From: Chitinophagales bacterium
Lineage (GTDB): Bacteria; Bacteroidota; Bacteroidia; Chitinophagales; Saprospiraceae
Assembly: GCA_013299105.1 (NCBI GenBank)
Contig: JAAFJY010000017.1
Coordinates: forward strand, 62,001 to 126,000
Direction: 5' to 3'
Length of the DNA: 64,000 nucleotides
This document shows positions 42,036 through 50,912 of the stretch, one piece after another; positions within the stretch are counted from its first letter, which is position 1; every line of letters begins with the position of its first letter. The notes below the pieces were generated by a model, which ran no database searches, had not been told where the DNA came from, and saw only the letters and a program-made list of their open reading frames with translations. The translations under genes were made by a program, and so were the position numbers.

Positions 42036-43670
42036 TTACATCGAGTCCCACCAAACGCGTGAGGTCCACAAATCACCGCCCGCAATTCGGTTTACTGCCT
42101 TAAGGTAGGCATCAGCATTTTGACCTGCTTCTCCAGTTGGATAGGGCTGTCGGCGAGGAATTGTCCCGTTCGAGAAATTACCAGTAAATTTGACAGGTGT
42201 TAACACTGGATGGTTTGAACGTTTCCAGTTGTTCCATGCCTCCACAAAGTTGAACAAGAGGCCAGTGGTTGCCCAATACTGCTCATTGATCATCTTTAGA
42301 GAATTGGCTGAGGAAGAAACGTCAAGCGGATTTGCTGTAACATATGCGTTTACGGTAGCCTCATCAATAGCTGCGCTGGCACCATATTGACCCATGCTAA
42401 CCAGGGCTCCTCGAAGCGCATTGCTGTAGCGACTAGCAGCAGTTCCGGTTACAGTAAAGCCCCTCACGAGTGCCTCTGCCAACAGTAATTCAGTCTCAGC
42501 GTAAGTCAGAATAAATGCGGGGGCATTTACATTACGGTAGATAGCTGTTGGACGTGAGTACTTTCCAATTTTGGTAGCATCTGGGCCAGCGCCTGTTCCG
42601 CCTGGATAGCCAGGGGAATTGGTAATGTCGGTAGCTCCCCCATTCATATCAAATCCGTTAGGCAAACCAAGCTGGTTTGTAGGTACATTATTGCCACTAA
42701 GTGCAAAATTGTTGTTGGCGGCAAGGCCATCCTGCGGAACTTCAGCAATTATTCTCAGACGAGGATCATTTTTGCTTTTTAGATAATCAATGAGTGTTTT
42801 GCTCCAGCGAACCTCATAGAAATCAGAAGCAGTATTTAAAGGTCCTGCATTTCCGTTCGTATAGCCATTGACGTTGTCATGCTTGACATAAGCGTCATCA
42901 ACTGCACTGGCAAATGTGCCGCCCGCAGCTGCTTTCTCGGCAAAAGACTTGGCAGTGGCTGGACTTACTTTTACCAATCGCATGGCCATGCGCAGCATGA
43001 GCGAGTAACCAAATTTTTTCCATTTGGCAACATCCCCATTGTAAATCAAATCCGCAGTTGGGCCTTTTTTGGAAACATCTAAACTGTTTACTGCAACTTC
43101 CAAATCTTTAAGCAGAGCCTGGTAAAGAGCCTCCTGTGTGTCATATTCAGGCCGGGTTAGGCCATCGACAGCTTGCAATGCCTGAGCGTATGGTATGTCT
43201 CCATAAACATCGCTAATGTGTTGCATATTCAAGATAACCATGATTTTAGCCACCGCCCTCAAATTTTCGAACCCCGTTTTACCTTCGGTATCAAACAAGA
43301 TTTGATTTGCCAGGGTAGCTGATCGATAGCCACTGTTCCAGCCTCCTTGTTGATAATTTGCCGTGTTGGTGGATGGAACATACTTGTCCATATTGGAGTA
43401 GTAGTTGGCACCCAATGTAGTGGTAGAGGCCAGGATTTGTACCCATCCGCTCTGAAAAAGAATGGGACCATTGTACCCCGTAGTTGCACCCAAATAATTC
43501 CACTGACAAGATGACAAGAAGAAATTCGGATCAAAATTTTCAGGTGAGGACCTGGTCGGATCGATGTTTAATTCGCCTAAATCTTCGCAAGAAAAGGTAA
43601 CGAATGACAACATCAACACTAAGCAGGCAAGTCTTCCTGGTTTAAGGATGTGGTTATATTGTATTTTCAT
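42036..43670 (-). CDS. susD-like: SusD/RagB-family nutrient-binding outer-membrane lipoprotein
   Basis: A 544-residue lipoprotein (signal ending LSFVTFSC, Cys28; EDLGELNIDP follows, a typical SusD start). The family is the SusD-like_2 type, with an early NIDPTRS motif, a helical TPR-like core (FENLRAVAKIMVILNMQHISDVYGDIPYAQAL) and a C-terminal glycan-binding half. It acts as the lid on the SusC transporter and captures oligosaccharide at the cell surface. It starts 9 bases after susC ends and so is co-transcribed with it. The C-terminus is intact. Confidence 0.94.
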   Translation of the reverse strand: MKIQYNHILKPGRLACLVLMLSFVTFSCEDLGELNIDPTRSSPENFDPNFFLSSCQWNYLGATTGYNGPILFQSGWVQILASTTTLGANYYSNMDKYVPSTNTANYQQGGWNSGYRSATLANQILFDTEGKTGFENLRAVAKIMVILNMQHISDVYGDIPYAQALQAVDGLTRPEYDTQEALYQALLKDLEVAVNSLDVSKKGPTADLIYNGDVAKWKKFGYSLMLRMAMRLVKVSPATAKSFAEKAAAGGTFASAVDDAYVKHDNVNGYTNGNAGPLNTASDFYEVRWSKTLIDYLKSKNDPRLRIIAEVPQDGLAANNNFALSGNNVPTNQLGLPNGFDMNGGATDITNSPGYPGGTGAGPDATKIGKYSRPTAIYRNVNAPAFILTYAETELLLAEALVRGFTVTGTAASRYSNALRGALVSMGQYGASAAIDEATVNAYVTANPLDVSSSANSLKMINEQYWATTGLLFNFVEAWNNWKRSNHPVLTPVKFTGNFSNGTIPRRQPYPTGEAGQNADAYLKAVNRIAGGDLWTSRVWWDSM

Positions 43671-43678
43671 GATGCTGG

Positions 43679-46600
43679 CTATTTGAATTTAAAGTTAAGA
43701 TTGACCCCAATCGAACGAGCTGAAGGCAACCCTGTTCCCTCAATGCCATAGTAGCGGAGATTTGACCCAAATGAAGATTCAGGATCGATGTTCTTCGCTT
43801 TACGCATTAGGATCGCTAGATTACGCCCCACCACCGAAAACTGGATGGCATGGAAAGGAAGCTTTCCAAGTTTTGAGATCTGATAGCCCAAGGTAATTTG
43901 GCGCAGTTTGATGAAGTCACCATCCACTACACTGCTCGAGGTAATTTGTTGCGCTATGGCTCGATAGTAGAGTTGTGCTGGCGCTGTAACCCTGTTGGGT
44001 GTTCCTGGTTCAATCACCCCAGTTGTTATGCCATCCCGGCCTTCAAGGGTGATTTTGTTTAAACCACGGGCAATTGAATAATGCTCGGTTGCAGAAAGTA
44101 CTTTGTTCCCGAAACTGTAATCAATGAGAAAGGCAAGATTGAGCCCTTTGTATGACAGTTGGTTCATCAAACCACCATATTGGGTAGGCAAAACACTGCC
44201 CATGGGGATTAGGTTACCCCTCACCGGAATTCCACTTGCGTCCACCACAATTTGGCCATTGCTTCTTTTGTAGTCATAAGCCATAATTTGTGGCCCAGGC
44301 AAGCCGGGAACAAAGGCAGTAAAGGCATTGCCCAAGGTGGCACGATTGAAACCTAATTGCAGATTGGTGTTGTTCAGATCAGTAGATATGATCTCGTTGC
44401 TAACATTCGTGTAATTTAGCGTGGTGCTCCATTCGAAATCTGGAGTTCTCACGATAACACCTTTAACTTGGAGTTCAATACCCGTATTTCTAGTTGAACC
44501 CGTTCCTACAAAACCACCCGTGAACCCAGCGGCCGGGCTAAAATTGGCCCGCATGATTTCGTTATTGGTGGTGCGATTAAACCAAGCCACATCAAATCCC
44601 AACCTGTTCTGGAAGAACTTGAGCTCTGTACCAATTTCAATTTCGGTGAGGGTAAAGGGATTCAAAGTAGAATTAGGTGCAGTCGACGGGAACGTACCCA
44701 TTGGCCGACCATTGAATGACCGATCCAGGTTGTAATACAGTGACGTTTGGTAAGGATCACCTAATTCACCACTGGTTTGAGCAAATGAAGCACGTAATTT
44801 TCCAAAGCTCAACTTCTTCAAATCGAAGAGTTCGCTAAACAAGAAACTAGTTGAGACCGATGGTGTGAAGATTCCCGTCTTTTTCTCCGGATTGATGGAA
44901 GAATAAAGCGTTGAATAGTCATCATAGCGGCCAGTGGTATTTACCGTCAAGAAATTCTTGTAGGAAAAATCCACCGAGTAGAACCCTGAATTAACACCTT
45001 GTTCAGAAAATCCGTATCCACCCCCTTGTTGTGACAAGTTAGCAAAGGTGTACACATAGGGAAGGGTAAAAATCGAGCCGCCGAGTGAGACTTGTTCCGA
45101 CTCATTCTTGCGAATGTTACCCCCAATCAAGGCATCAAACGATAAATCCTTGGTTATCTTTCTATTTGCACCAATAATCCCTTCAATGTTCAACTCGGAA
45201 CGCTGGGTTTGAGACTGTCCCATGGACCCACTTCCGTCAGGTCTAGTTTGGTAGGCAGTTCCCCAAGGAGTTACTGTAAATGACTTGTCATTGCTCAAAT
45301 CATAGCCCACCCGAGCCTGTGCATACAGCCAGCTTGTTACATCGTAACGTGCCATCAACGATGAAATCAAGCGTCTACGACCGTAGTCATTTTCAAATTG
45401 ATTCGTTACAAAGTAGGGGTTGGATACAAACTCATCATCGCTCCACCTCACTTCAGCACCATTCTTTGACGCATCAAAGCCAGGGGACAAAATGCGCTCA
45501 TTCACATTGGTCGCTAGAAACAAGATGTTGTTTGCGTTCATTGGGCCGTCGCTCAGATAAGATCTGTTGTCAGACTTTTCATCCACATAGTTTGCAACAG
45601 CCGTAACCGAAAGCTTTTTACTGATTTTTTGATCTAAGCTGAAGTTAAATGTTCTTCGGTTAAGGCCACTGTTTGGCACCATGGATTGGTTAGCGAGATT
45701 TGATGCCGACAACCTGAATGAACCCGACTCCGTTCCTTTTGAAACCGAAATGGTATTGGTAAAAGTGGACCCTGTTCTGTAGAAGTTCTTGATGTTGTCC
45801 CTTTGTGCACTGTATGGATAAGACTTGCCATCAAATTGAGGGGTTTGGCTACCATCCAATTTAGGGCCCCAACTCATGCGCGTTGATGCAAGTGCAGAGT
45901 TGGCATCAACTGGCTTAACACCCAACAGACCTTGACCGTACTCGTACTGAAAATCAGTAAGCGTCATGGCATTGTCGGTCATGTAATTGGTATTGTACTC
46001 TACGGAAAAATCGTTTTTCTTACCCTTTTTGGTGGTAATGAGGATTACACCGTTTGAAGCACGAGCACCATACAAAGCAGAAGCAGACTGGCCTTTTAGA
46101 ATGGTCAAGCTCTCAATGTCATCTGGGTTAAGGTTGCCAATCCCATCGCCATTGTCTCCGCCACCCCACTCGCCAGCACTGCCACGCTGTGTATTGTCCA
46201 TGGGAATACCGTTGATGACGTAGAGTGGAGAACCACCACTGTTCATGCTGGGCATACCCCGCAAAAGTACTTGTGCTGTTCCTCCAGGGCCGCCATTGGT
46301 TCCCCTCACGGTCACCCCTGGAGCGGTGCCCTGGAGCGATAGCGCAACGTTGGTTTCTCTGGCCTTGTTCAATTGATCTCCATTGATTGTAGAAATGGCA
46401 TAACCCAATTTCCTACTTTCTTTACTGATCCCGAGTGCCGTTATTACTGCTTCCTCCATACTTGCTGCACCTTCCTCAAGCGTAATGTTTAACTCAGTCT
46501 GGTTAAGCACCTGGATTTCCTGTGTTGCGAATCCAATGTAGGAAAAGGCAAGTATATCACCAGGGCTAACCTGAAGTGTAAAACGGCCTTCTGCGTCTGT

Positions 46601-46774
46601 ATTGGTACCGGTAGCTTTGCTCTTGATGAGCACATTCACGCCTGGAAGAGGCATTCCATCTGTTTTTGAGGTAACTATACCCCTCACTGTTCCCTGCGCA
46701 AAGGCATCTGCCAAGCAGAGACCTAAAATCAGAATTAAATAAATTCTGATCTGCGATCGTAGGCTGTTGATCAT
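43679..46774 (-). CDS. susC-like: SusC/RagA-family TonB-linked outer-membrane transporter
   Basis: A 1031-residue TonB-dependent transporter. The signal peptide ends near ADAFAQ. The carboxypeptidase-D regulatory-like domain (GIVTSKTDGMPLPGVNVLIK) spans residues ~28-115. The plug has EEAVITALGISKESRKLGYA, GVTVRGTNGGPGG, PLYVINGIPMD and IESLTILKGQSASALYGARA. The SusC signature NGVILITTKKGK follows, and then the barrel. It imports oligosaccharides with its SusD partner, using TonB energy. No STN domain is visible before the regulatory domain, so it is unlikely to signal to an anti-sigma factor. Regulation more likely comes from the ROK gene upstream. Confidence 0.95.
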   Translation of the reverse strand: MINSLRSQIRIYLILILGLCLADAFAQGTVRGIVTSKTDGMPLPGVNVLIKSKATGTNTDAEGRFTLQVSPGDILAFSYIGFATQEIQVLNQTELNITLEEGAASMEEAVITALGISKESRKLGYAISTINGDQLNKARETNVALSLQGTAPGVTVRGTNGGPGGTAQVLLRGMPSMNSGGSPLYVINGIPMDNTQRGSAGEWGGGDNGDGIGNLNPDDIESLTILKGQSASALYGARASNGVILITTKKGKKNDFSVEYNTNYMTDNAMTLTDFQYEYGQGLLGVKPVDANSALASTRMSWGPKLDGSQTPQFDGKSYPYSAQRDNIKNFYRTGSTFTNTISVSKGTESGSFRLSASNLANQSMVPNSGLNRRTFNFSLDQKISKKLSVTAVANYVDEKSDNRSYLSDGPMNANNILFLATNVNERILSPGFDASKNGAEVRWSDDEFVSNPYFVTNQFENDYGRRRLISSLMARYDVTSWLYAQARVGYDLSNDKSFTVTPWGTAYQTRPDGSGSMGQSQTQRSELNIEGIIGANRKITKDLSFDALIGGNIRKNESEQVSLGGSIFTLPYVYTFANLSQQGGGYGFSEQGVNSGFYSVDFSYKNFLTVNTTGRYDDYSTLYSSINPEKKTGIFTPSVSTSFLFSELFDLKKLSFGKLRASFAQTSGELGDPYQTSLYYNLDRSFNGRPMGTFPSTAPNSTLNPFTLTEIEIGTELKFFQNRLGFDVAWFNRTTNNEIMRANFSPAAGFTGGFVGTGSTRNTGIELQVKGVIVRTPDFEWSTTLNYTNVSNEIISTDLNNTNLQLGFNRATLGNAFTAFVPGLPGPQIMAYDYKRSNGQIVVDASGIPVRGNLIPMGSVLPTQYGGLMNQLSYKGLNLAFLIDYSFGNKVLSATEHYSIARGLNKITLEGRDGITTGVIEPGTPNRVTAPAQLYYRAIAQQITSSSVVDGDFIKLRQITLGYQISKLGKLPFHAIQFSVVGRNLAILMRKAKNIDPESSFGSNLRYYGIEGTGLPSARSIGVNLNFKFK

Positions 46775-47379
46775 ACTAGAATGAGTTTGAGTGGTTCACT
46801 GAAATTGGTTTAAAATACCTGGTATCGCTTTCGATATCCTTAGATGAAACCATTTTTCAGCATTTTATTGGTTTAAAAAAAGCTTACACTGCTCACCTTT
46901 CGACCAAGAAAGGTCGACCTCGCTGTAGACTAAGTCGCTTCTTCCTCGTCATTTTTTCCGCTGAGGCCAAGCATCAACTTCAAAAAATAGGCGTGAGGAA
47001 ACAAAAAACACCAGCGTTTTTGTCTCGAAACTGTAGTGGGGGGGCAAATTGTAAGTTAAGGTGTAAGTTCTCGTGAGATTATTTGTCTTTTTAGCAAAGG
47101 GAGCACAAAAGATAAGATGGACAGATCTGGAGTGAGTAAAAAATATAATCAACTGTCTGACAGTTAATTGTGCTCTTTTTCACTAAATCTAAAAAGCAAA
47201 TATGTCCACCCTTTTTAGCCCAAATACAAAAAGGTGCGAGAAGGGAAAATAGTGCACTATTTGGCCGACGAATAACGAAGCTACGGACTCGAAGAGACCG
47301 CGAAACTCAGGGGATTTAGGATTTGATCTTTTAGGTGAAGTTGTTAGGGTTGATAAGAATGTGCATGTGTATCATTACC
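46775..47379. other. Intergenic region upstream of susC, with a degenerate family 2 element
   Basis: No gene is seen in 605 bases. A degenerate family 2 copy lies at 47101-47221 (GAGCACAAAAGATAAGATGG at the left, ATGTCCACCCTTTTTAGCC at the right). A small hairpin TCGACC/GGTCGA is at 46900-46917. The susC promoter should be in 46775-47050, but I see no convincing TTTG/TAnnTTTG pair on the minus strand. Confidence 0.5.
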
Positions 47380-48594
47380 TCACAAAGCGTGGGTGTAAGA
47401 TGTTGCATTAAATGTGGTTTGATGAAGCTGCTCAAAATTTTCCATCACCAGAGCCGCTGCACCAATCATTGCAGCCTGGGAACCAAGTTCGGAAACTTTG
47501 ATCACCGTGTTGTCTGCTAACCTGGGAATGCAATATTTATTCAATGCCTGCTGGATGGGTGCTTGCCAGAGTTTTCCGGCCAAAGCACCACGTCCACTGA
47601 GCACAATAAGTTTGGGATTGAGCAAATGGATCAAAATCGAGACCCCACGACCGATTTTTAAGCCAATTTCAGAGAGTAACTCCACCGTAAATTTGTCGCC
47701 GTTCAAGGCCGCCCTGATGATGGCATTATTGGCCTCTTCCGAATCACTAAATACATGAGGCTCCACGGTGGTAGCACACCCTTGTTCAATGCCTTTACGA
47801 GCATTTTCGACCAAGACTAAAAGAGAAGTTTCGGTTTCCAGGCAACCGTGTTTACCGCAACTACACAGTTTGTTGTTATTGAAAAGTGGGATGTGACTAA
47901 ACTCCCCCGCAAAACCGATCTCACCCCGATAGAGGGCACCGTCAAGGATCATACCCATGCCTACTCCCCAACCCATGTTGATGACCACGGCATTTTTTTC
48001 ATGCACAGCAGCTCCGAAACGCAACTCGGCCAAGGCGATGAGGCTTGAATCATTGTCGATAAAAACCGGAAGGCCCAGCGCTTGTGTTAGGTGCTCGACA
48101 ATGTTCTCCCCAGGCTGTAAGAAGGAATAATTAATGCCTTTGTCTGGATTGATAAATCCTGGCATCGCAATTCCGATGCCAGTAATTTTATCAAGCTTGA
48201 TTGGGCTGTTTTGTATAAAGGAGTCTATGGCTGTGGTCAAATCGTATAAAGCATGATCGTTTCCCTTGAGAGGTAGATCTACTTTTTCGATGGCATAAAT
48301 GTAGTTGTTGTGCATGTCCATCAAAGCAATACGAGTAATCAACTGATCCATCGATACTGCAATGATATATTGAAAATCAGGACGAATGGAGTACATCAGC
48401 GGACGTCGCCCACCAGTTGAAGGAGCAAAGCCACTTTCCACAATCACTTCATCTTCAAGTAATTCATTCACCAACTTGGTGACCAAAGGCAAACTTTTAC
48501 CACTCCGCTCACACAAGTCTGCACTGGACAGTGAACGGGAGATGTAAAACTCCTTGATGATCCTCCTTTTAGTTTGATCTTTCCTGAATGACAT
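47380..48594 (-). CDS. ROK-family transcriptional regulator (NagC/XylR type)
   Basis: A 404-residue protein. The N-terminal helix-turn-helix covers ~10-70 (SSADLCERSGKSLPLVTKLVNELLEDEVIVESG). The ROK sugar-kinase-like fold follows, with AVSMDQLITRIALMDM, GIGIAMPGFINP and FIDNDSSLIALAELRFG. The zinc/ROK signature CSCGKHGCLE is complete. NagC/Mlc-type regulators bind sugar or sugar-phosphate ligands and normally repress uptake genes. It lies upstream of susC on the same strand and is the obvious local regulator of the glycan locus. It has a good promoter of its own just upstream. Confidence 0.93.
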   Translation of the reverse strand: MSFRKDQTKRRIIKEFYISRSLSSADLCERSGKSLPLVTKLVNELLEDEVIVESGFAPSTGGRRPLMYSIRPDFQYIIAVSMDQLITRIALMDMHNNYIYAIEKVDLPLKGNDHALYDLTTAIDSFIQNSPIKLDKITGIGIAMPGFINPDKGINYSFLQPGENIVEHLTQALGLPVFIDNDSSLIALAELRFGAAVHEKNAVVINMGWGVGMGMILDGALYRGEIGFAGEFSHIPLFNNNKLCSCGKHGCLETETSLLVLVENARKGIEQGCATTVEPHVFSDSEEANNAIIRAALNGDKFTVELLSEIGLKIGRGVSILIHLLNPKLIVLSGRGALAGKLWQAPIQQALNKYCIPRLADNTVIKVSELGSQAAMIGAAALVMENFEQLHQTTFNATSYTHAL

Positions 48595-48628
48595 GCTTAA
48601 ACTACGCCTGTTTGAAGAAACATTTAAG

Positions 48629-48660
48629 CAAATATAGCATACTTTTTTAAAAAAATCAAA
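48629..48660 (-). promoter_or_regulatory. Bacteroidota-type promoter of the ROK regulator
   Basis: On the minus strand TATATTTG (48629-48636) matches the -7 consensus TAnnTTTG, and TTTG (48657-48660) the -33 element, with a 20-base spacer. Both agree with the known sigma-ABfr promoter pattern. The predicted start site lies about 30 bases before the ATG at 48594. Confidence 0.6.
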
Positions 48661-48813
48661 AAAGTCCTTATTTTTTTGTCTTAAGTACAGAAAGTTCGTC
48701 TCAAGTTAGAAAGAAACTTGTTTACTTACAATAAATTCTATTGTCCTGTAGCATGTCGGTGGCAGTACTGCTTACTTGAAAGTGAAAAGTACTGTCACCG
48801 ACGTGTGCTTAGG

Positions 48814-48938
48814 GAGCGTAAAAAAATAAGGTGGACGGATTTGGGTTTAGTGAAAAAAGATAAACAACTGGATGAAAGAAAGTTGTGCTCTTTTTTTGCT
48901 AAACCTCAAAAGCAAATACGTCCATTTTATTTTAGCTC
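48814..48938 (+). mobile_element. Family 2 MITE-like element, reference copy (125 bp)
   Basis: The best-preserved copy, from GAGCGTAAAAAAATAAGG (48814) to CATTTTATTTTAGCTC (48938). Inside lie GGGTTTAGTGAAAAAAGA and CTTTTTTTGCTAAACC, which can pair. It ends four bases beyond the stop of the serine-hydrolase gene. The surrounding gap 48595-48944 has no gene. Confidence 0.7.
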
Positions 48939-48944
48939 AAATAC

Positions 48945-50741
48945 TTAGGGTTTTTCGATTTTCAACTCCCCAAGAAGGCGGTCCAGCATTTTCAAGTCGA
49001 GCTTATTGTTTTTAAAGTAATTGTAGTCTTCTTGCAAGGAATTCACCCAACTAAAATCAGGCCTGATCATGTCGTTGCGGTGGGCTTGGTGAATAGCAAG
49101 AGCGCTGGGGTAATCGCCATTAAACAAATACAAATGTGCCAAATTCATGTGCATGTTGAGGTCCTGGGGGTACAATTGTACTGCCCTTTTGAACGCAGCC
49201 AATGATTCCTTGTATTGTTGGTTGTCGAAGTAATACCAACCGATGCCCATCAAAACGGGGTTCGCCAACTGTGCGGTATCAAGATTGACGATTTTTCGGG
49301 CCAGCGGGTATGCTTTACCGTTTACGGAGCGGGTATAGCCCGTCACAACGCCCTTGTCGTCCAAGATCATCGTTTTGACTGCCTGGAACTCTTCATTGGC
49401 AAACTGGGTGGGCGTGGCAAAGTACATTTTGGCCCGTCTTCCATCCGTATAAAAATGGAACGCGTTGTCTTTTTGGCCGATGGCTGCCCAAGAATCGTCA
49501 AAAAGATAGATGCCTTCGTAGGTTTTCAGGGTTTCAGTTGGCACAGCAATGCTTTTCACCTGTCTGGGTTCGCGGTAAAAGTTTTTCCAGTTGTATACTT
49601 TTGCCACACTGTTGATCACGTCCACGAAAAGCCGACCGTTATCGGTGTTGAGGAAAATGGCCACCCCGTACCCGTCTTCTAAACTGCCAAAAAATTGACC
49701 GCAGAATCCGTCATTGCCTGCCCCATGCTGAAAATAAATGGCCCCGTCGTGGTCTTCGATGAAAGTCCCCATTGCGGTCGGGCCGTCGCGGTAAGGGCTA
49801 AGGTGCAATTTTACCATTTCGGGCGATAGCACCTTTGATTTTCCGCCTTTCCAGGCCAATTGCATGTCAATGATGTAACGGCACAGATCCGTAGGCGTCA
49901 TCCAGAGGCCCGCCGCAGCCTGTTCAGGATACACATGGAATTTTCGTTCGATGGGCGTACCATCGCTGTTGTAGGCAGATGAGCACAAATGCCATTTGTT
50001 TTTTGCTGGAGGCTGTGCATAGGTGCTATTGACCATTCCGATGGGTTTCAACACGTTGTTGTACATCCACACATCGTAGGCTTGTTGGGTTACATCGGAC
50101 AGCAGTACCTGCGAAATAGTAGTGCCTCCGCCAGAATATTGGAACCTTAAATCTGGTTCAAATTCGCTCCGTACGGCAGGCGTAAACGAGGGCTTTTTAC
50201 CGTCCAGCACTTCATAAACGGTGGGGATTGGCCCCTTGATGTCGTGCCCCGGGAAACCATGTACCGTCAGCCCCGCCTGGTGGCTGAGTAATTGCGCCAG
50301 GTTTATTTTTTTGCCCTTCGAAAGTGAATCGTAGGGGAATTTCCAAGAGCGCAGATAGGTATTGATGTCGGTGTAGAGGTCCACCTTTTTTTCTTGTGCC
50401 AACTTTAGGATGCCCACCGCGTTCAGGGTTTTGCTGATCGAACCCGGTTCAAAAAGCGTCTGGGGGGTCATGGGGCGTTTCTCCGCCACATCGGCCCAAC
50501 CATAGCCTTTGGCCCACGCAATTTTGTAGTCCTGTATCACGGCGATGCTCATGCCGTTTACCTTGTATTTGACCATTTGTTCGGCAATCGTATTCGGCCG
50601 CTCGCCGTTTACGATGATGTTTCCGGTGATGTTGTTTTCTACCTCCTTGATTTTTTCAAGCGTTTGGGCAGTGTATTTGTTTTGGCAAAAGAGCGCGCCA
50701 CTAAAAAGCAAAAGCGCAATGAATGTTGGTAAGAATTTCAT
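48945..50741 (-). CDS. Serine hydrolase (beta-lactamase class C fold) with C-terminal TPRs
   Basis: A 598-residue exported protein. The penicillin-binding/class C beta-lactamase fold covers ~45-400, with nucleophile motif S-x-x-K in EPGSISKTLNAV (Ser101, Lys104), the Tyr motif in FQYSGGGTT, and HGAGNDGFCGQF replacing the KTG box. A DUF3471-like beta domain follows (ETLKTYEGIYLFDDSW). The C-terminus (~500-590) holds tetratricopeptide repeats (GIGWYYFDNQQYKESLAAFK). It is more likely an esterase or peptidase than an antibiotic-resistance enzyme. It is a single gene, upstream of the repeat at 48.8 kb and downstream of the deiminase. Confidence 0.9.
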   Translation of the reverse strand: MKFLPTFIALLLFSGALFCQNKYTAQTLEKIKEVENNITGNIIVNGERPNTIAEQMVKYKVNGMSIAVIQDYKIAWAKGYGWADVAEKRPMTPQTLFEPGSISKTLNAVGILKLAQEKKVDLYTDINTYLRSWKFPYDSLSKGKKINLAQLLSHQAGLTVHGFPGHDIKGPIPTVYEVLDGKKPSFTPAVRSEFEPDLRFQYSGGGTTISQVLLSDVTQQAYDVWMYNNVLKPIGMVNSTYAQPPAKNKWHLCSSAYNSDGTPIERKFHVYPEQAAAGLWMTPTDLCRYIIDMQLAWKGGKSKVLSPEMVKLHLSPYRDGPTAMGTFIEDHDGAIYFQHGAGNDGFCGQFFGSLEDGYGVAIFLNTDNGRLFVDVINSVAKVYNWKNFYREPRQVKSIAVPTETLKTYEGIYLFDDSWAAIGQKDNAFHFYTDGRRAKMYFATPTQFANEEFQAVKTMILDDKGVVTGYTRSVNGKAYPLARKIVNLDTAQLANPVLMGIGWYYFDNQQYKESLAAFKRAVQLYPQDLNMHMNLAHLYLFNGDYPSALAIHQAHRNDMIRPDFSWVNSLQEDYNYFKNNKLDLKMLDRLLGELKIEKP

Positions 50742-50912
50742 AGAATCGGGTGAGTTTGAAAATGAGAAAAATGAGAGCGTAAAAGTATAAAGACCTGATT
50801 CGCCGACCTGTTTTTATTTGTAAAAGAAGGTAAATGAAAGGTAAAAGGTGGAAAATCGAATGGCAGTCTCAAACTTTAAAGCGCAGAACAATATAAATAG
50901 CACTTCGTGAAC

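Noticed and set aside
48945-50741. Antibiotic-resistance beta-lactamase
   Set aside because: The S-x-x-K fold is present, but the third motif is HGAG rather than K-T/S-G, and the TPR and DUF3471-like additions fit general serine hydrolases.
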